DNA of 6,815 nucleotides, from NCBI GenBank assembly GCA_023432845.1, contig JAEZEY010000424.1, forward strand, positions 1 to 6,815, in the 5' to 3' direction. Below are positions 1 to 5,079 of the stretch, in pieces; the stretch's first letter is position 1, and the number at the start of each line of letters is the position of its first letter. Source of the DNA: Pseudomonadota bacterium (lineage in GTDB: Bacteria > Pseudomonadota > Alphaproteobacteria > Rhizobiales > Xanthobacteraceae). Below the pieces are notes generated by a model, which worked only from the letters and a program-made list of their open reading frames with translations, ran no database searches and had not been told where the DNA came from. The position numbers were made by a program, and so were the translations under genes.

Positions 1-140
1 ACGTTGCCCACCGAATCGAACTTGAGAAGCTCGTCCTGCGTCAGCTTTTGCTGCGCGAAAGCGCGCGACAGTGACCCTCCGGCACCCATCAGCGCCGCCG
101 TGGCGGCCCCTACCTGCAGCATTTCGCGGCGCGTGATCAC
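1..140 (-). CDS. soxB: SoxB thiosulfohydrolase, N-terminal fragment (runs off the left edge)
   Basis: Only the first 46 codons are in the window. They begin at a GTG at 140 with GAGG eight bases upstream, and read MITRREMLQVGAATAALMGA, then a short stretch ending in SRAFAQQ, then KLTQDELLKFDSVGN. The twin-arginine MI(T/S)RRE(M/F)LQ opening, the Ala-rich hydrophobic core and the LTQDELL(K/R)F...GNV segment just after the signal are what I recognise from SoxB. SoxB is the periplasmic dimanganese enzyme that hydrolyses sulfate from the thiosulfate-derived adduct on SoxY. No ATG in the same frame precedes the GTG; a nearby upstream ATG is out of frame and hits a stop. The metal-binding domain lies outside the window, so the call rests on the N-terminus and on the adjoining sox genes. 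It is divergent from the small gene starting at 228 and probably has its own promoter in the 87-base gap. Confidence 0.82.
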   Translation of the reverse strand, partial: MITRREMLQVGAATAALMGAGGSLSRAFAQQKLTQDELLKFDSVGN

Positions 141-160
141 GGCAACGGCCTCATCGGATT

Positions 161-212
161 GTGAACGCGAATGGGAAACGACATGCGGAGCTCGGGGTTA
201 ACGGGTGAACGC
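161..212. repeat. Pair of 8-base direct repeats in the soxB / small-gene divergent region
   Basis: GTGAACGC occurs at 161-168 and again at 205-212, 44 bases apart. Each copy is followed within two bases by AATGG. They lie in the 87-base region (141-227) between the divergent starts of soxB and the small secreted-protein gene. About four helical turns of separation would suit a dimeric or looping regulator, but two 8-mers in GC-rich DNA can arise by chance. I see no convincing sigma-70 promoter in this gap. Confidence 0.3.
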
Positions 213-227
213 CAAATGGAGGAACCC

Positions 228-476
228 ATGAAGACGCTTCTGATCGCCGCACTGGCGGTGGGCCTCGCGGGCGGAACCGCCGCGGCACAATCCACCACCT
301 CCAGCACCAAGAAGGAAACCACCGGTCAGTCGACCAAGCAGACCAAGCCGAAGCGCGGACATATGTCCGCCGATGGCTACTATCGCCCCGGCATTCCGAA
401 GTCCGACGCCGGCCGCTACAAGAACCTGCCCGGCAAGGACGCGGACTTCTCGAAGGCCTATATCGAGGACCACTAG
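228..476 (+). CDS. Small secreted Lys/Thr-rich protein of unknown function in the sox cluster
   Basis: Not recognised. The ATG at 228 follows GGAGGAA (218-224) at good spacing, so I prefer it to an upstream in-frame start at 171. The 82-residue product has a clear Sec-type signal peptide (residues 1-20, MKTLLIAALAVGLAGGTAAA, cleavage before Gln21). A low-complexity Ser/Thr/Lys/Gln stretch of about 23 residues follows. The more ordered-looking C-terminal part (residues 49-82) is rich in Tyr, Gly, Pro and Asp and includes YYRPGIPKSDAGRYKNLPG. There are no cysteines, no haem motif and no membrane segment after the signal, so a periplasmic or secreted location is expected. The gene points against soxXA and away from soxB, splitting the two. 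A perfect hairpin terminator follows 34 bases after the stop. Its signal peptide, ribosome site and terminator argue that it is a real gene. A role in sulfur oxidation is suggested only by position. Confidence 0.72.
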   Translation: MKTLLIAALAVGLAGGTAAAQSTTSSTKKETTGQSTKQTKPKRGHMSADGYYRPGIPKSDAGRYKNLPGKDADFSKAYIEDH

Positions 477-510
477 GGGCACCCTCTCCGGACCGCTGTG
501 TCCAACCTGC

Positions 511-537
511 AAAGGCCGCCCGCCACGGGCGGCCTTT
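511..537. terminator. Hairpin terminator shared by the small gene and soxXA
   Basis: An 11-base perfect stem (AAAGGCCGCCC at 511-521 paired with GGGCGGCCTTT at 527-537) encloses a five-base loop. On the plus strand it is followed by CTGTTATT, giving a moderate U-rich tail for the small gene ending at 476. On the minus strand it begins 10 bases past the soxXA stop, with only the three stem T residues as a tail. Lying between two convergent gene ends, it is best read as a bidirectional intrinsic terminator, stronger in the plus direction. Confidence 0.85.
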
Positions 538-547
538 CTGTTATTCG

Positions 548-1807
548 TCAGTGCCGGATGCCCGGCACGCTGAGCTTGAGGCCTGCGTTCACCGAGGCCA
601 GATACAGCTCGAGGTCACCATATTCCTTGGCGTCCGGCGGCAGTTCGCCGCCGCGGATATTGACCGAGCACCACTGGAAGCGCTGGCGGATATCCCAGAT
701 CGCCTGCAGGCTGGTGCGCCAGGTCGGGAAATGGTCGTACTGGCCCTTCGGCTCACCCATCCACTGGCCACGGATCCAGCGATTGACCGCCAGGCCGTGG
801 CAATCGGTGCAGGCCATGTTGAGCTGGCCGACCTTGCGCTTCGATAATTCGACGCCGCGCGCGATCGCAGCCTTGGCCTCCGGGCTCGTGGTATCGACCT
901 TGATCTCCTGGCCGTTGGCTAGGAAGCGCAGATAGACGCCCATCGCCCGGTTGTTGTCTGTCTCCATCAGCCAGTCGGCGCCGGTCGTCGCCTTGGCGTG
1001 ACGCGTGACGAACTCCTCGACGCCAAGCACCTTGTTGAGGCGCGGCTCCCATTTCGGCATCGACGCCGCCCAGGCCTTGAACTGCGTCGCCGGATCGCTA
1101 TGGCAGGTATTGCAGGAAAAACCGGACGACGCTTTCTGCTTCCAGAGTTCCTGCGCCTTGTCCACGGCCCACATGCCGGGATTTTCCAACGGATCGAGAT
1201 TGTCGCGCTTCTCGACCGGCGCGGCCCGCTTTTCCGGATCGTCGATCGCCACCTTGAACACTGCCGGCTTCTTCAGCGTCTTGAGGAAGGCGACGATGTC
1301 GTTGATCTCGGCATCGGTGAACAGGCCGTGACCGCCCCAGGGCGGCATAACAGTCTCGGGATTGTAGACCCGCGCGTCATAGACGTAGTTGAACAGCCAC
1401 TCGTCCTCGCGGCCGGCATTGCCGATCTCCGACAGATCGGGACCGACATTGCCCGGCTGGTCGGCGTTGCCGGCCGGCCCCATGACGTGACAGGCGAGGC
1501 AGGAGCCGCCGCGGGCCCGATCGGCGACCAGTTTGGCGCCCTTGGCTGCATCGCCGGTAATTGTACCGGTGATCTTGCGCGGCTCCTTCGGCGCCGGCGG
1601 CGAAGCCAGCTTGGCGAGCGTGTTGTATTTGGAATAATCGCGCGACGGCCAATTGCCGTACCGTTGCCACGGCCGGGTCGAGGCATCGCCGTCAACCGCA
1701 AGGGGCACTTCTTTCTTTGTCTGAGCGCCAGCCGGAAGCGGTGTCATCACGCCGGCCACCATAGCCGCCAAAGCGGCCGCACCGGCCGCCAACATCCCTG
1801 CCCGCAT
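548..1807 (-). CDS. soxXA: SoxX-SoxA fusion c-type cytochrome (SoxXA), predicted three haems
   Basis: The periplasmic SoxXA cytochrome oxidatively joins thiosulfate to the SoxY carrier cysteine. Normally SoxX and SoxA are separate chains; here one 419-residue protein carries both. The start is the ATG at 1807, eight bases after GGAGG; a TTG just before it and another at 1834 are less likely. Residues 1-28 are an Ala-rich signal peptide (cleavage near AGA/Q), and 29-80 form an aromatic-rich extension. The SoxX domain, about 81-185, has haem motif C103-LA-C106-H107, the QPGNVGP stretch and the axial Met154 in TVMPPWGGHG. The SoxA part, about 205-419, has haem motifs C232-NT-C235-H236 and C333-TD-C336-H337, and the catalytic cysteine ligand C380 in QRFQWCSVNIR. 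The position of the usual haem-1 cysteine ligand appears to be His270. It is the last gene after soxYZ, 59 bases behind soxZ, and is closed by the hairpin at 511-537. Confidence 0.93.
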   Translation of the reverse strand: MRAGMLAAGAAALAAMVAGVMTPLPAGAQTKKEVPLAVDGDASTRPWQRYGNWPSRDYSKYNTLAKLASPPAPKEPRKITGTITGDAAKGAKLVADRARGGSCLACHVMGPAGNADQPGNVGPDLSEIGNAGREDEWLFNYVYDARVYNPETVMPPWGGHGLFTDAEINDIVAFLKTLKKPAVFKVAIDDPEKRAAPVEKRDNLDPLENPGMWAVDKAQELWKQKASSGFSCNTCHSDPATQFKAWAASMPKWEPRLNKVLGVEEFVTRHAKATTGADWLMETDNNRAMGVYLRFLANGQEIKVDTTSPEAKAAIARGVELSKRKVGQLNMACTDCHGLAVNRWIRGQWMGEPKGQYDHFPTWRTSLQAIWDIRQRFQWCSVNIRGGELPPDAKEYGDLELYLASVNAGLKLSVPGIRH

Positions 1808-1836
1808 CAATCCGTCCTCCAAATTGATTATCAAAT

Positions 1837-1862
1837 CCGCCGCACGTCGCCTCTGGCGGCGG
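1837..1862 (-). other. Intercistronic hairpin between soxZ and soxXA
   Basis: Read on the minus strand, CCGCCGC (1862-1856) pairs perfectly with GCGGCGG (1843-1837) around a 12-base loop, starting four bases after the soxZ stop codon. Inside the loop region an alternative CGCC/GGCG pairing is possible. There is no T tract after it (ATTTG only), so it is not a typical terminator. It could stabilise the 3' end of a processed soxYZ message or lower read-through into soxXA. The structure is visible in the sequence; the role is inferred. Confidence 0.4.
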
Positions 1863-1866
1863 TTAT

Positions 1867-2190
1867 TCAGGCGACTTCGATCTTCTGCTCGGCCGTCGTC
1901 ACGCTGCCGTCGTCATCGGTCCAGGAAAACTTGAACGTCCCGCTCTCGTTCACTTTCGCATTGAACTGCAGATACGGATTGGCGGCGATGGCCGGGTCCA
2001 GGTCGGCCGAGAACACCGGCTTGCCGTTAAACTCGGCGACGAATTTGTTGATGATCTTGCGCGGGATCACCTTGCCTTCCTTGTCCTTGCGCTGACCCGA
2101 CTCCATGATGTGGGGCATCAGGGTCTTGATCTCGACGATCTCGCCCTTCTTGGCCGTCTTCGGCACTCTGATCTTCGGCACGTCCGCCAT
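1867..2190 (-). CDS. soxZ: SoxZ, thiosulfate oxidation carrier complex subunit
   Basis: This 107-residue protein has the length and composition of SoxZ, the immunoglobulin-like partner of SoxY in the SoxYZ sulfur-carrier complex. Recognisable SoxZ features are the opening PKIRVPKTAKKGEIVEIKTL, the HIMESGQRKD turn (residues 27-36), IPRKIINKFVAEFNGKPVFS (42-61), and the closing segment with FKFSWTDDDGS. It has no signal peptide. In the known system SoxZ rides out of the cell with the Tat-exported SoxY. The ATG at 2190 follows GAGGAGG (2202-2196) with a five-base spacer. The gene starts 29 bases after the soxY stop, so the two are certainly cotranscribed. It contains no cysteine, as expected for SoxZ, since the carrier cysteine is on SoxY. 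Confidence 0.96.
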   Translation of the reverse strand: MADVPKIRVPKTAKKGEIVEIKTLMPHIMESGQRKDKEGKVIPRKIINKFVAEFNGKPVFSADLDPAIAANPYLQFNAKVNESGTFKFSWTDDDGSVTTAEQKIEVA

Positions 2191-2219
2191 GAAAACCTCC
2201 TCAAAACCTGTTCGTTTGC

Positions 2220-2675
2220 TCAGCCGCCGCAGCCGCCGATGGTGACCTTGACCAGCTTCGACGCGGTGTAGACCGCGCCCTTGCTGGTCTTTGCGGTCAC
2301 CACGATGTTCTGCGTGGTGGCGAGGCGGATACGGGTGGACGCGTCGGCTTTGCCCGACAACGGTGTGAAGTGGAAAGTCGCGACGCCCGGATTCGGATTG
2401 CCGTCGGCGAGCACGAGAACGTCGGTGACGTAATCGTCTTCGGTCATCGGCGCGTCGACGGAAATGGCGAGCGGCACGGTGTTGCCGTTCTCGGCGATTT
2501 CGGGAAGCTCGATGGAGATCTTGCCGGCCACCGGCGCCTTCCCGCCGGCGAACTTGGCGACTTCAGCCGCCGCCGATTCAGGCGAAGCCAGCGCCGTCTT
2601 CGACAAGCCAACCAAGGAAAACGCCGCACCTGCGGCGCCAAGCGCCAACGCCGTGCGACGAGAGATTTGCTGCAT
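2220..2675 (-). CDS. soxY: SoxY, thiosulfate oxidation sulfur-carrier protein
   Basis: SoxY carries pathway intermediates covalently on a C-terminal cysteine while SoxXA, SoxB and other enzymes act on them in the periplasm. The 151-residue product ends in the diagnostic swinging-arm motif GGCGG (residues 147-151, Cys149 the attachment site), preceded by the family's VKVTIGG strand. The N-terminus has a twin-arginine signal (SRRTALALGAAGAAF, about residues 5-19) with cleavage expected after ALA at residue 30. The central beta-sandwich includes ELPEIAENGNTVPLAISVD (residues 56-74). I use the ATG at 2675, which lies five bases after GGGAGGAG (2688-2681); a TTG directly before it is an alternative adding one residue. 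Cys149 is the only cysteine, which fits a dedicated carrier. A promoter and inverted repeat lie just upstream, so soxYZ-XA probably forms its own transcription unit. Confidence 0.96.
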   Translation of the reverse strand: MQQISRRTALALGAAGAAFSLVGLSKTALASPESAAAEVAKFAGGKAPVAGKISIELPEIAENGNTVPLAISVDAPMTEDDYVTDVLVLADGNPNPGVATFHFTPLSGKADASTRIRLATTQNIVVTAKTSKGAVYTASKLVKVTIGGCGG

Positions 2676-2739
2676 CAAGACTCCTCCCGGAAATTCTGCA
2701 AAGCGACTGCCCGCTCCGCTTCAAACAACCATAGAGGGC

Positions 2740-2766
2740 ACTATAGCAAGGTCAACTCACATTCAA
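2740..2766 (-). promoter_or_regulatory. Candidate extended -10 promoter for soxYZ-XA
   Basis: On the minus strand TG-C-TATAGT (2748-2740) is an extended -10 element with five of six consensus -10 bases. A weak -35 (TTGAAT at 2766-2761, or TTTGAA one base earlier) lies 15-16 bases upstream. Initiation near 2733 would give a leader of about 58 bases before the soxY ATG. An alternative pair, TTGACC (2755-2750) with TATGGT (2733-2728) and a 16-base spacer, is also possible. The surrounding 2700-2830 stretch is visibly AT-richer than the genes, as expected for a promoter. Confidence 0.5.
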
Positions 2767-2778
2767 ACAGAAGAATGT
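2759..2778. promoter_or_regulatory. Inverted repeat ACATTC-N8-GAATGT upstream of soxY, candidate operator
   Basis: A perfect palindrome with six-base arms and an eight-base spacer (AAACAGAA) lies at the -35 region of the candidate soxY promoter. The ATTC-N8-GAAT core matches what I recall as the motif for SqrR-type persulfide-sensing ArsR-family repressors, and sox operons in other alphaproteobacteria are known to be controlled by the ArsR-family regulator SoxR. A related but imperfect copy precedes soxW at 3484-3505. No regulator gene is in the window, so the identity of the binder is inference. Confidence 0.5.
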
Positions 2779-2864
2779 ATTTTCGCAATGCAATATTGGG
2801 GAAGAATAGATGCCCTTCTGCGCCATGATCGGTGGAACAAACATTCCCGCAACGCAAAACAGTA

Positions 2865-3440
2865 TCAGCCCGGCTGCGACTTCACATAATCTCGGAAGGA
2901 CTTATCGCGATAGGCCTTCTCGCGCACGAAACGAAACATCGCGAGGAAATCATCCGGCCGCAAATAGCCCGGCGCGCGCGCCACTTCCCGTTTCTGCGGC
3001 TCGCGATGCTTGAGCGCCGTGGCCTCCTCATCAAAGAACTGGAAGGTCGGCGTGAAGCGGACGCCATATTTCGCGGCAAGTTCCTTCTCGGACAATTCCT
3101 GGCCGTCGAAATCCTTGACCTTGCGCGAACCGATGATGTTGAGTTGCAGGATCACGAAGTTGCTTTTGATATAGTCGCTGACGTCGTCGCGGGCGAAATT
3201 GACGAAGTGCGTTTCCTTGCAGTACGGGCAGCCTCTAAGCTCCCACATCACGACAAAGCGCTTGCCGGCCTTCTGCGCCTCGTCGAGATCCTCGGCCAGT
3301 TCGAGAAAGCTCTCCAGAAACCACGGCTGCTTGTAGAGGCCATCGTCGGTCAGGATCGGCTCGGCCGCGCGTGCCGGCACAACCGCGAACGCGGCCGTGG
3401 CCGCGGTGGCGAGCAACAAATAGCGCCGGGACATTGTCAT
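2865..3440 (-). CDS. soxW: SoxW-like periplasmic thioredoxin-fold protein
   Basis: This is a 191-residue exported thioredoxin-fold protein. The start is the ATG at 3440, six bases after AGGTG; a GTG at 3449 and an ATG at 3434 are alternatives. The N-terminus MTMSRRYLLLATAATAAFA, ending in ARA/AEP, is a signal peptide with a twin-arginine-like SRRYLLL. The redox-active site is C71-PY-C74 in MWELRGCPYCKETH. The cis-proline expected of thioredoxins is Pro131 in VRFTPTFQFFD. There are no other cysteines. SoxW proteins are thought to work with the membrane thiol transporter SoxV to keep Sox proteins, especially the SoxY cysteine, reduced. SoxW is my preferred name because the gene lies directly upstream of soxYZ and faces the same way. 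Some related proteins are called SoxS or simply thioredoxin family, and no soxV is seen here. The 189-base gap to soxY contains a promoter candidate, so the two may be separately transcribed. Confidence 0.75.
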   Translation of the reverse strand: MTMSRRYLLLATAATAAFAVVPARAAEPILTDDGLYKQPWFLESFLELAEDLDEAQKAGKRFVVMWELRGCPYCKETHFVNFARDDVSDYIKSNFVILQLNIIGSRKVKDFDGQELSEKELAAKYGVRFTPTFQFFDEEATALKHREPQKREVARAPGYLRPDDFLAMFRFVREKAYRDKSFRDYVKSQPG

Positions 3441-3483
3441 GGCATTCACCTCAATGCGTACATGGCGAAAATCCCCGCGCCTT

Positions 3484-3505
3484 GATATTCAAAATGCTAT
3501 ATATC
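3484..3505. promoter_or_regulatory. Imperfect inverted repeat in the soxW / 3532 divergent region, candidate operator
   Basis: GATATTC-N8-ATATATC (arms 3484-3490 and 3499-3505) is an imperfect palindrome with the same eight-base spacer as the perfect repeat upstream of soxY. Read towards sox, both sites end in TTTGAAT, with spacers ending TTT. It lies in the 91-base region between the divergent starts of soxW (3440) and the exported-protein gene at 3532. Its TATATATC arm could also serve as a -10 for the plus-strand gene, though no good -35 is found 16-18 bases upstream. A sulfur-responsive repressor here could control both genes; this is inference from the matching geometry. Confidence 0.38.
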
Positions 3506-3531
3506 TGTGCCGCATCTTCGAGTGAACACGC

Positions 3532-4263
3532 ATGATCTTCACATTTTCGCGCGCTGTCGTCCTTGGACTGGCTCTCGCGCTCTCTTGCGAAGCGGCCCGT
3601 GCCGACGATCTCGCCGATTTCAACGCTGCCATCGAGCGCGCCTCATCGCATAACCGCGTCGCTGACGGCTATTTGCGTACCGGCAATATCGATCTCGCCT
3701 CAATCGAACTCGACCGCTTGCGCGATGAATGGGCGGTGCTGACGCAACGGTTCGGCGGCAAGCGCCCCGAGGTCTTCAAGGACGGCACGCTCTACACCAC
3801 GACCCTACTCAAAATTTCGACCGGTCTCGTCGGCGCCGACATGATGCTCAAATCGGGCCGCAAGGATGCGGCGCGTGCCGCCCTCGATGGCATGCGGCGC
3901 GATCTTTACGCACTGCGTCAGTCGGCCGGTGTCGTCGTGCTCGCCGACTGTATCCGCGACGCCAACAAAATCGCCGAGGCGATCATGGTCTATAACGATC
4001 GCAATCTTGATTGGAGCAAGCCGGACATCGGCCGTGGCCTCGCCGCGCGGTCCGCCGACTATCTCAAGACGCTCGACCGATGCGACAGCATCGCCGCACC
4101 CGATGTGCGCAACAGCCCGGAGTTCCGCCGTCTCGTCGATGGCGCGCGCGCCGGCCTCAGCCTGATTCCCAACGCGATCAAAACGAGAGACACCAATCTG
4201 GTGCACCGCGTCTTGATCGAATTGCACGCTTTTGACGATCTCCTCGCGTTCCGCTTCGGCTGA
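3532..4263 (+). CDS. Exported all-helical protein of unknown function, divergent from soxW
   Basis: Not recognised as a named family. The 243-residue product begins with a Sec signal peptide (residues 1-24, hydrophobic VVLGLALALS, cleavage after ARA before DDLADF). The ATG at 3532 has only a weak Shine-Dalgarno match (GAGTG, 3520-3524), but the signal peptide supports this start. The mature part is rich in Ala, Leu, Arg and Asp with little Pro or Gly, indicating helical bundles. Three segments resemble one another: residues 45-75 (YLRTGNID...LDRLR...LTQRFG), 103-133 (MLKSGRKDAARAALDGMRR...LRQ) and 213-243 (AIKTRDTN...ELHAFDDLLAFRFG). The fold may resemble cytochrome c'/b562-type helical proteins, but no CxxCH is present, so covalent haem is not predicted. 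Mature cysteines Cys140 and Cys184 could form a disulfide. The protein is presumably periplasmic. Its divergent position and shared regulatory region suggest, but do not show, a link with sulfur oxidation. Confidence 0.82.
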   Translation: MIFTFSRAVVLGLALALSCEAARADDLADFNAAIERASSHNRVADGYLRTGNIDLASIELDRLRDEWAVLTQRFGGKRPEVFKDGTLYTTTLLKISTGLVGADMMLKSGRKDAARAALDGMRRDLYALRQSAGVVVLADCIRDANKIAEAIMVYNDRNLDWSKPDIGRGLAARSADYLKTLDRCDSIAAPDVRNSPEFRRLVDGARAGLSLIPNAIKTRDTNLVHRVLIELHAFDDLLAFRFG

Positions 4264-4266
4264 GCG

Positions 4267-5079
4267 TCAGGCGCGGCCGCCGGTGCGCTCGGCGCTGCGG
4301 GTCAGCAACGTTGCAGCCAGGATGAGAATCGCGACCAGGACGACGATCACGGCCGCCAACGCGTTGATCTGCGGTGACACGCCGAGCCGTACGCTCGAGA
4401 ACACCACGATCGGCAAGGTCGAGGCCCCCGGCCCGGTGACGAAGCTCGCCACCACCACGTCGTCAAATGACAGCGTAAACGACAACAGCCAGCCGGCGCC
4501 GATCGCCGGCGCCAGCAGCGGCAAGGTCACGCGGCGGAAGGTGCGCCAGGGCGTGGCGCCGAGAATGGCGGCGGCTTCATCCAGCGCCGGATCGAGTTGC
4601 GTCAGCCGCGCTCGGACAACGATCGTCGCATAGGCCATGCCGAAGCTCGCATGCGCCAGCGCGATTGTGGTCGCGCCGCGCTCGGGCCAGCCAATGGTGT
4701 CGCCCAGCACCACGAACAGCAGCAGCATCGACAGGCCGATCAGCACTTCCGGTATGATCAGCGGCATCAGCGCCAGCGCCTCGTAACCGCGCTGAGCGAA
4801 GAACGGTTTAAGCCGTTGCAGCGCGAAGGCTGCCGCCGTGCCCAGCGCCACCGACACGGTAGCGCTGACCGCGGCGATGCGCAGCGACAGCCATGCCGCC
4901 TCCAGCATCTGGTCGTTTTCGAGCAGCGCCGCATACCAGCGCAGCGAGGCGTGGCTCCATACCGTCACCAGCCGGCTGTCGTTGAACGAATAGACGATCA
5001 GAATGACGATCGGCAGGTAGAGGAACGCATAGCCGAAGGCGAGCGCCGACAGGAGTGTAACGGAACGCCGGCCGGTCAT
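4267..5079 (-). CDS. Polyamine-type ABC transporter permease, PotI/PotC family
   Basis: Inner-membrane permease subunit of a type I ABC importer. The 270-residue length fits PotC/PotI. About six hydrophobic segments are visible, starting near residues 9-31 (LLSALAFGYAFLYLPIVILI), then around 63-88, 100-126, 137-158, 188-211 and 236-261. The cytoplasmic EAA loop that docks on the ATPase is at about residues 168-188 (EAAAILGA then FRRVTLP). The family-typical FNDS follows the first membrane segment, and SFDDVVVASFVTGPG (residues 204-218) is the usual PotI/PotC signature before the last segments. The ATG at 5079 overlaps the stop of the upstream permease in an ATGA junction, indicating translational coupling; longer in-frame starts inside the neighbour are unlikely. 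It is the last gene of the operon in view and ends three bases from the convergent gene at 4263. Spermidine or putrescine is the likely substrate class, but permease sequence alone does not settle this. Confidence 0.9.
   Translation of the reverse strand: MTGRRSVTLLSALAFGYAFLYLPIVILIVYSFNDSRLVTVWSHASLRWYAALLENDQMLEAAWLSLRIAAVSATVSVALGTAAAFALQRLKPFFAQRGYEALALMPLIIPEVLIGLSMLLLFVVLGDTIGWPERGATTIALAHASFGMAYATIVVRARLTQLDPALDEAAAILGATPWRTFRRVTLPLLAPAIGAGWLLSFTLSFDDVVVASFVTGPGASTLPIVVFSSVRLGVSPQINALAAVIVVLVAILILAATLLTRSAERTGGRA

Noticed and set aside
155..172. Third ATTC-N8-GAAT-like operator near soxB
   Set aside because: GAAT is present at 169-172, but the left arm is ATT one base out of register (spacing differs and C is missing), so it does not match the two sites near soxY and soxW.
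159..187. Possible promoter TTGTGA-N17-CATGCG before the small gene
   Set aside because: The -10 element matches consensus poorly and nothing else supports it.
1805..1834. TTG start of soxXA at 1834 giving a nine-residue longer protein
   Set aside because: GGAGG lies inside that extension and points to the ATG at 1807; the signal peptide also starts naturally there.
998..2095. Long plus-strand open frame (365 codons) across soxXA and soxZ
   Set aside because: It lies antisense to clearly recognisable soxXA and soxZ, its translation is Arg/Gly-rich without any domain, and such mirror frames are common in GC-rich DNA.
2820..2864. Terminator after soxW
   Set aside because: Only a four-base GGAA/TTCC pairing is visible, with no T tract; not enough to call.
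2832..3485. Plus-strand open frame of 217 codons over soxW
   Set aside because: Antisense shadow of the CPYC thioredoxin gene; no ribosome site, no recognisable motif.
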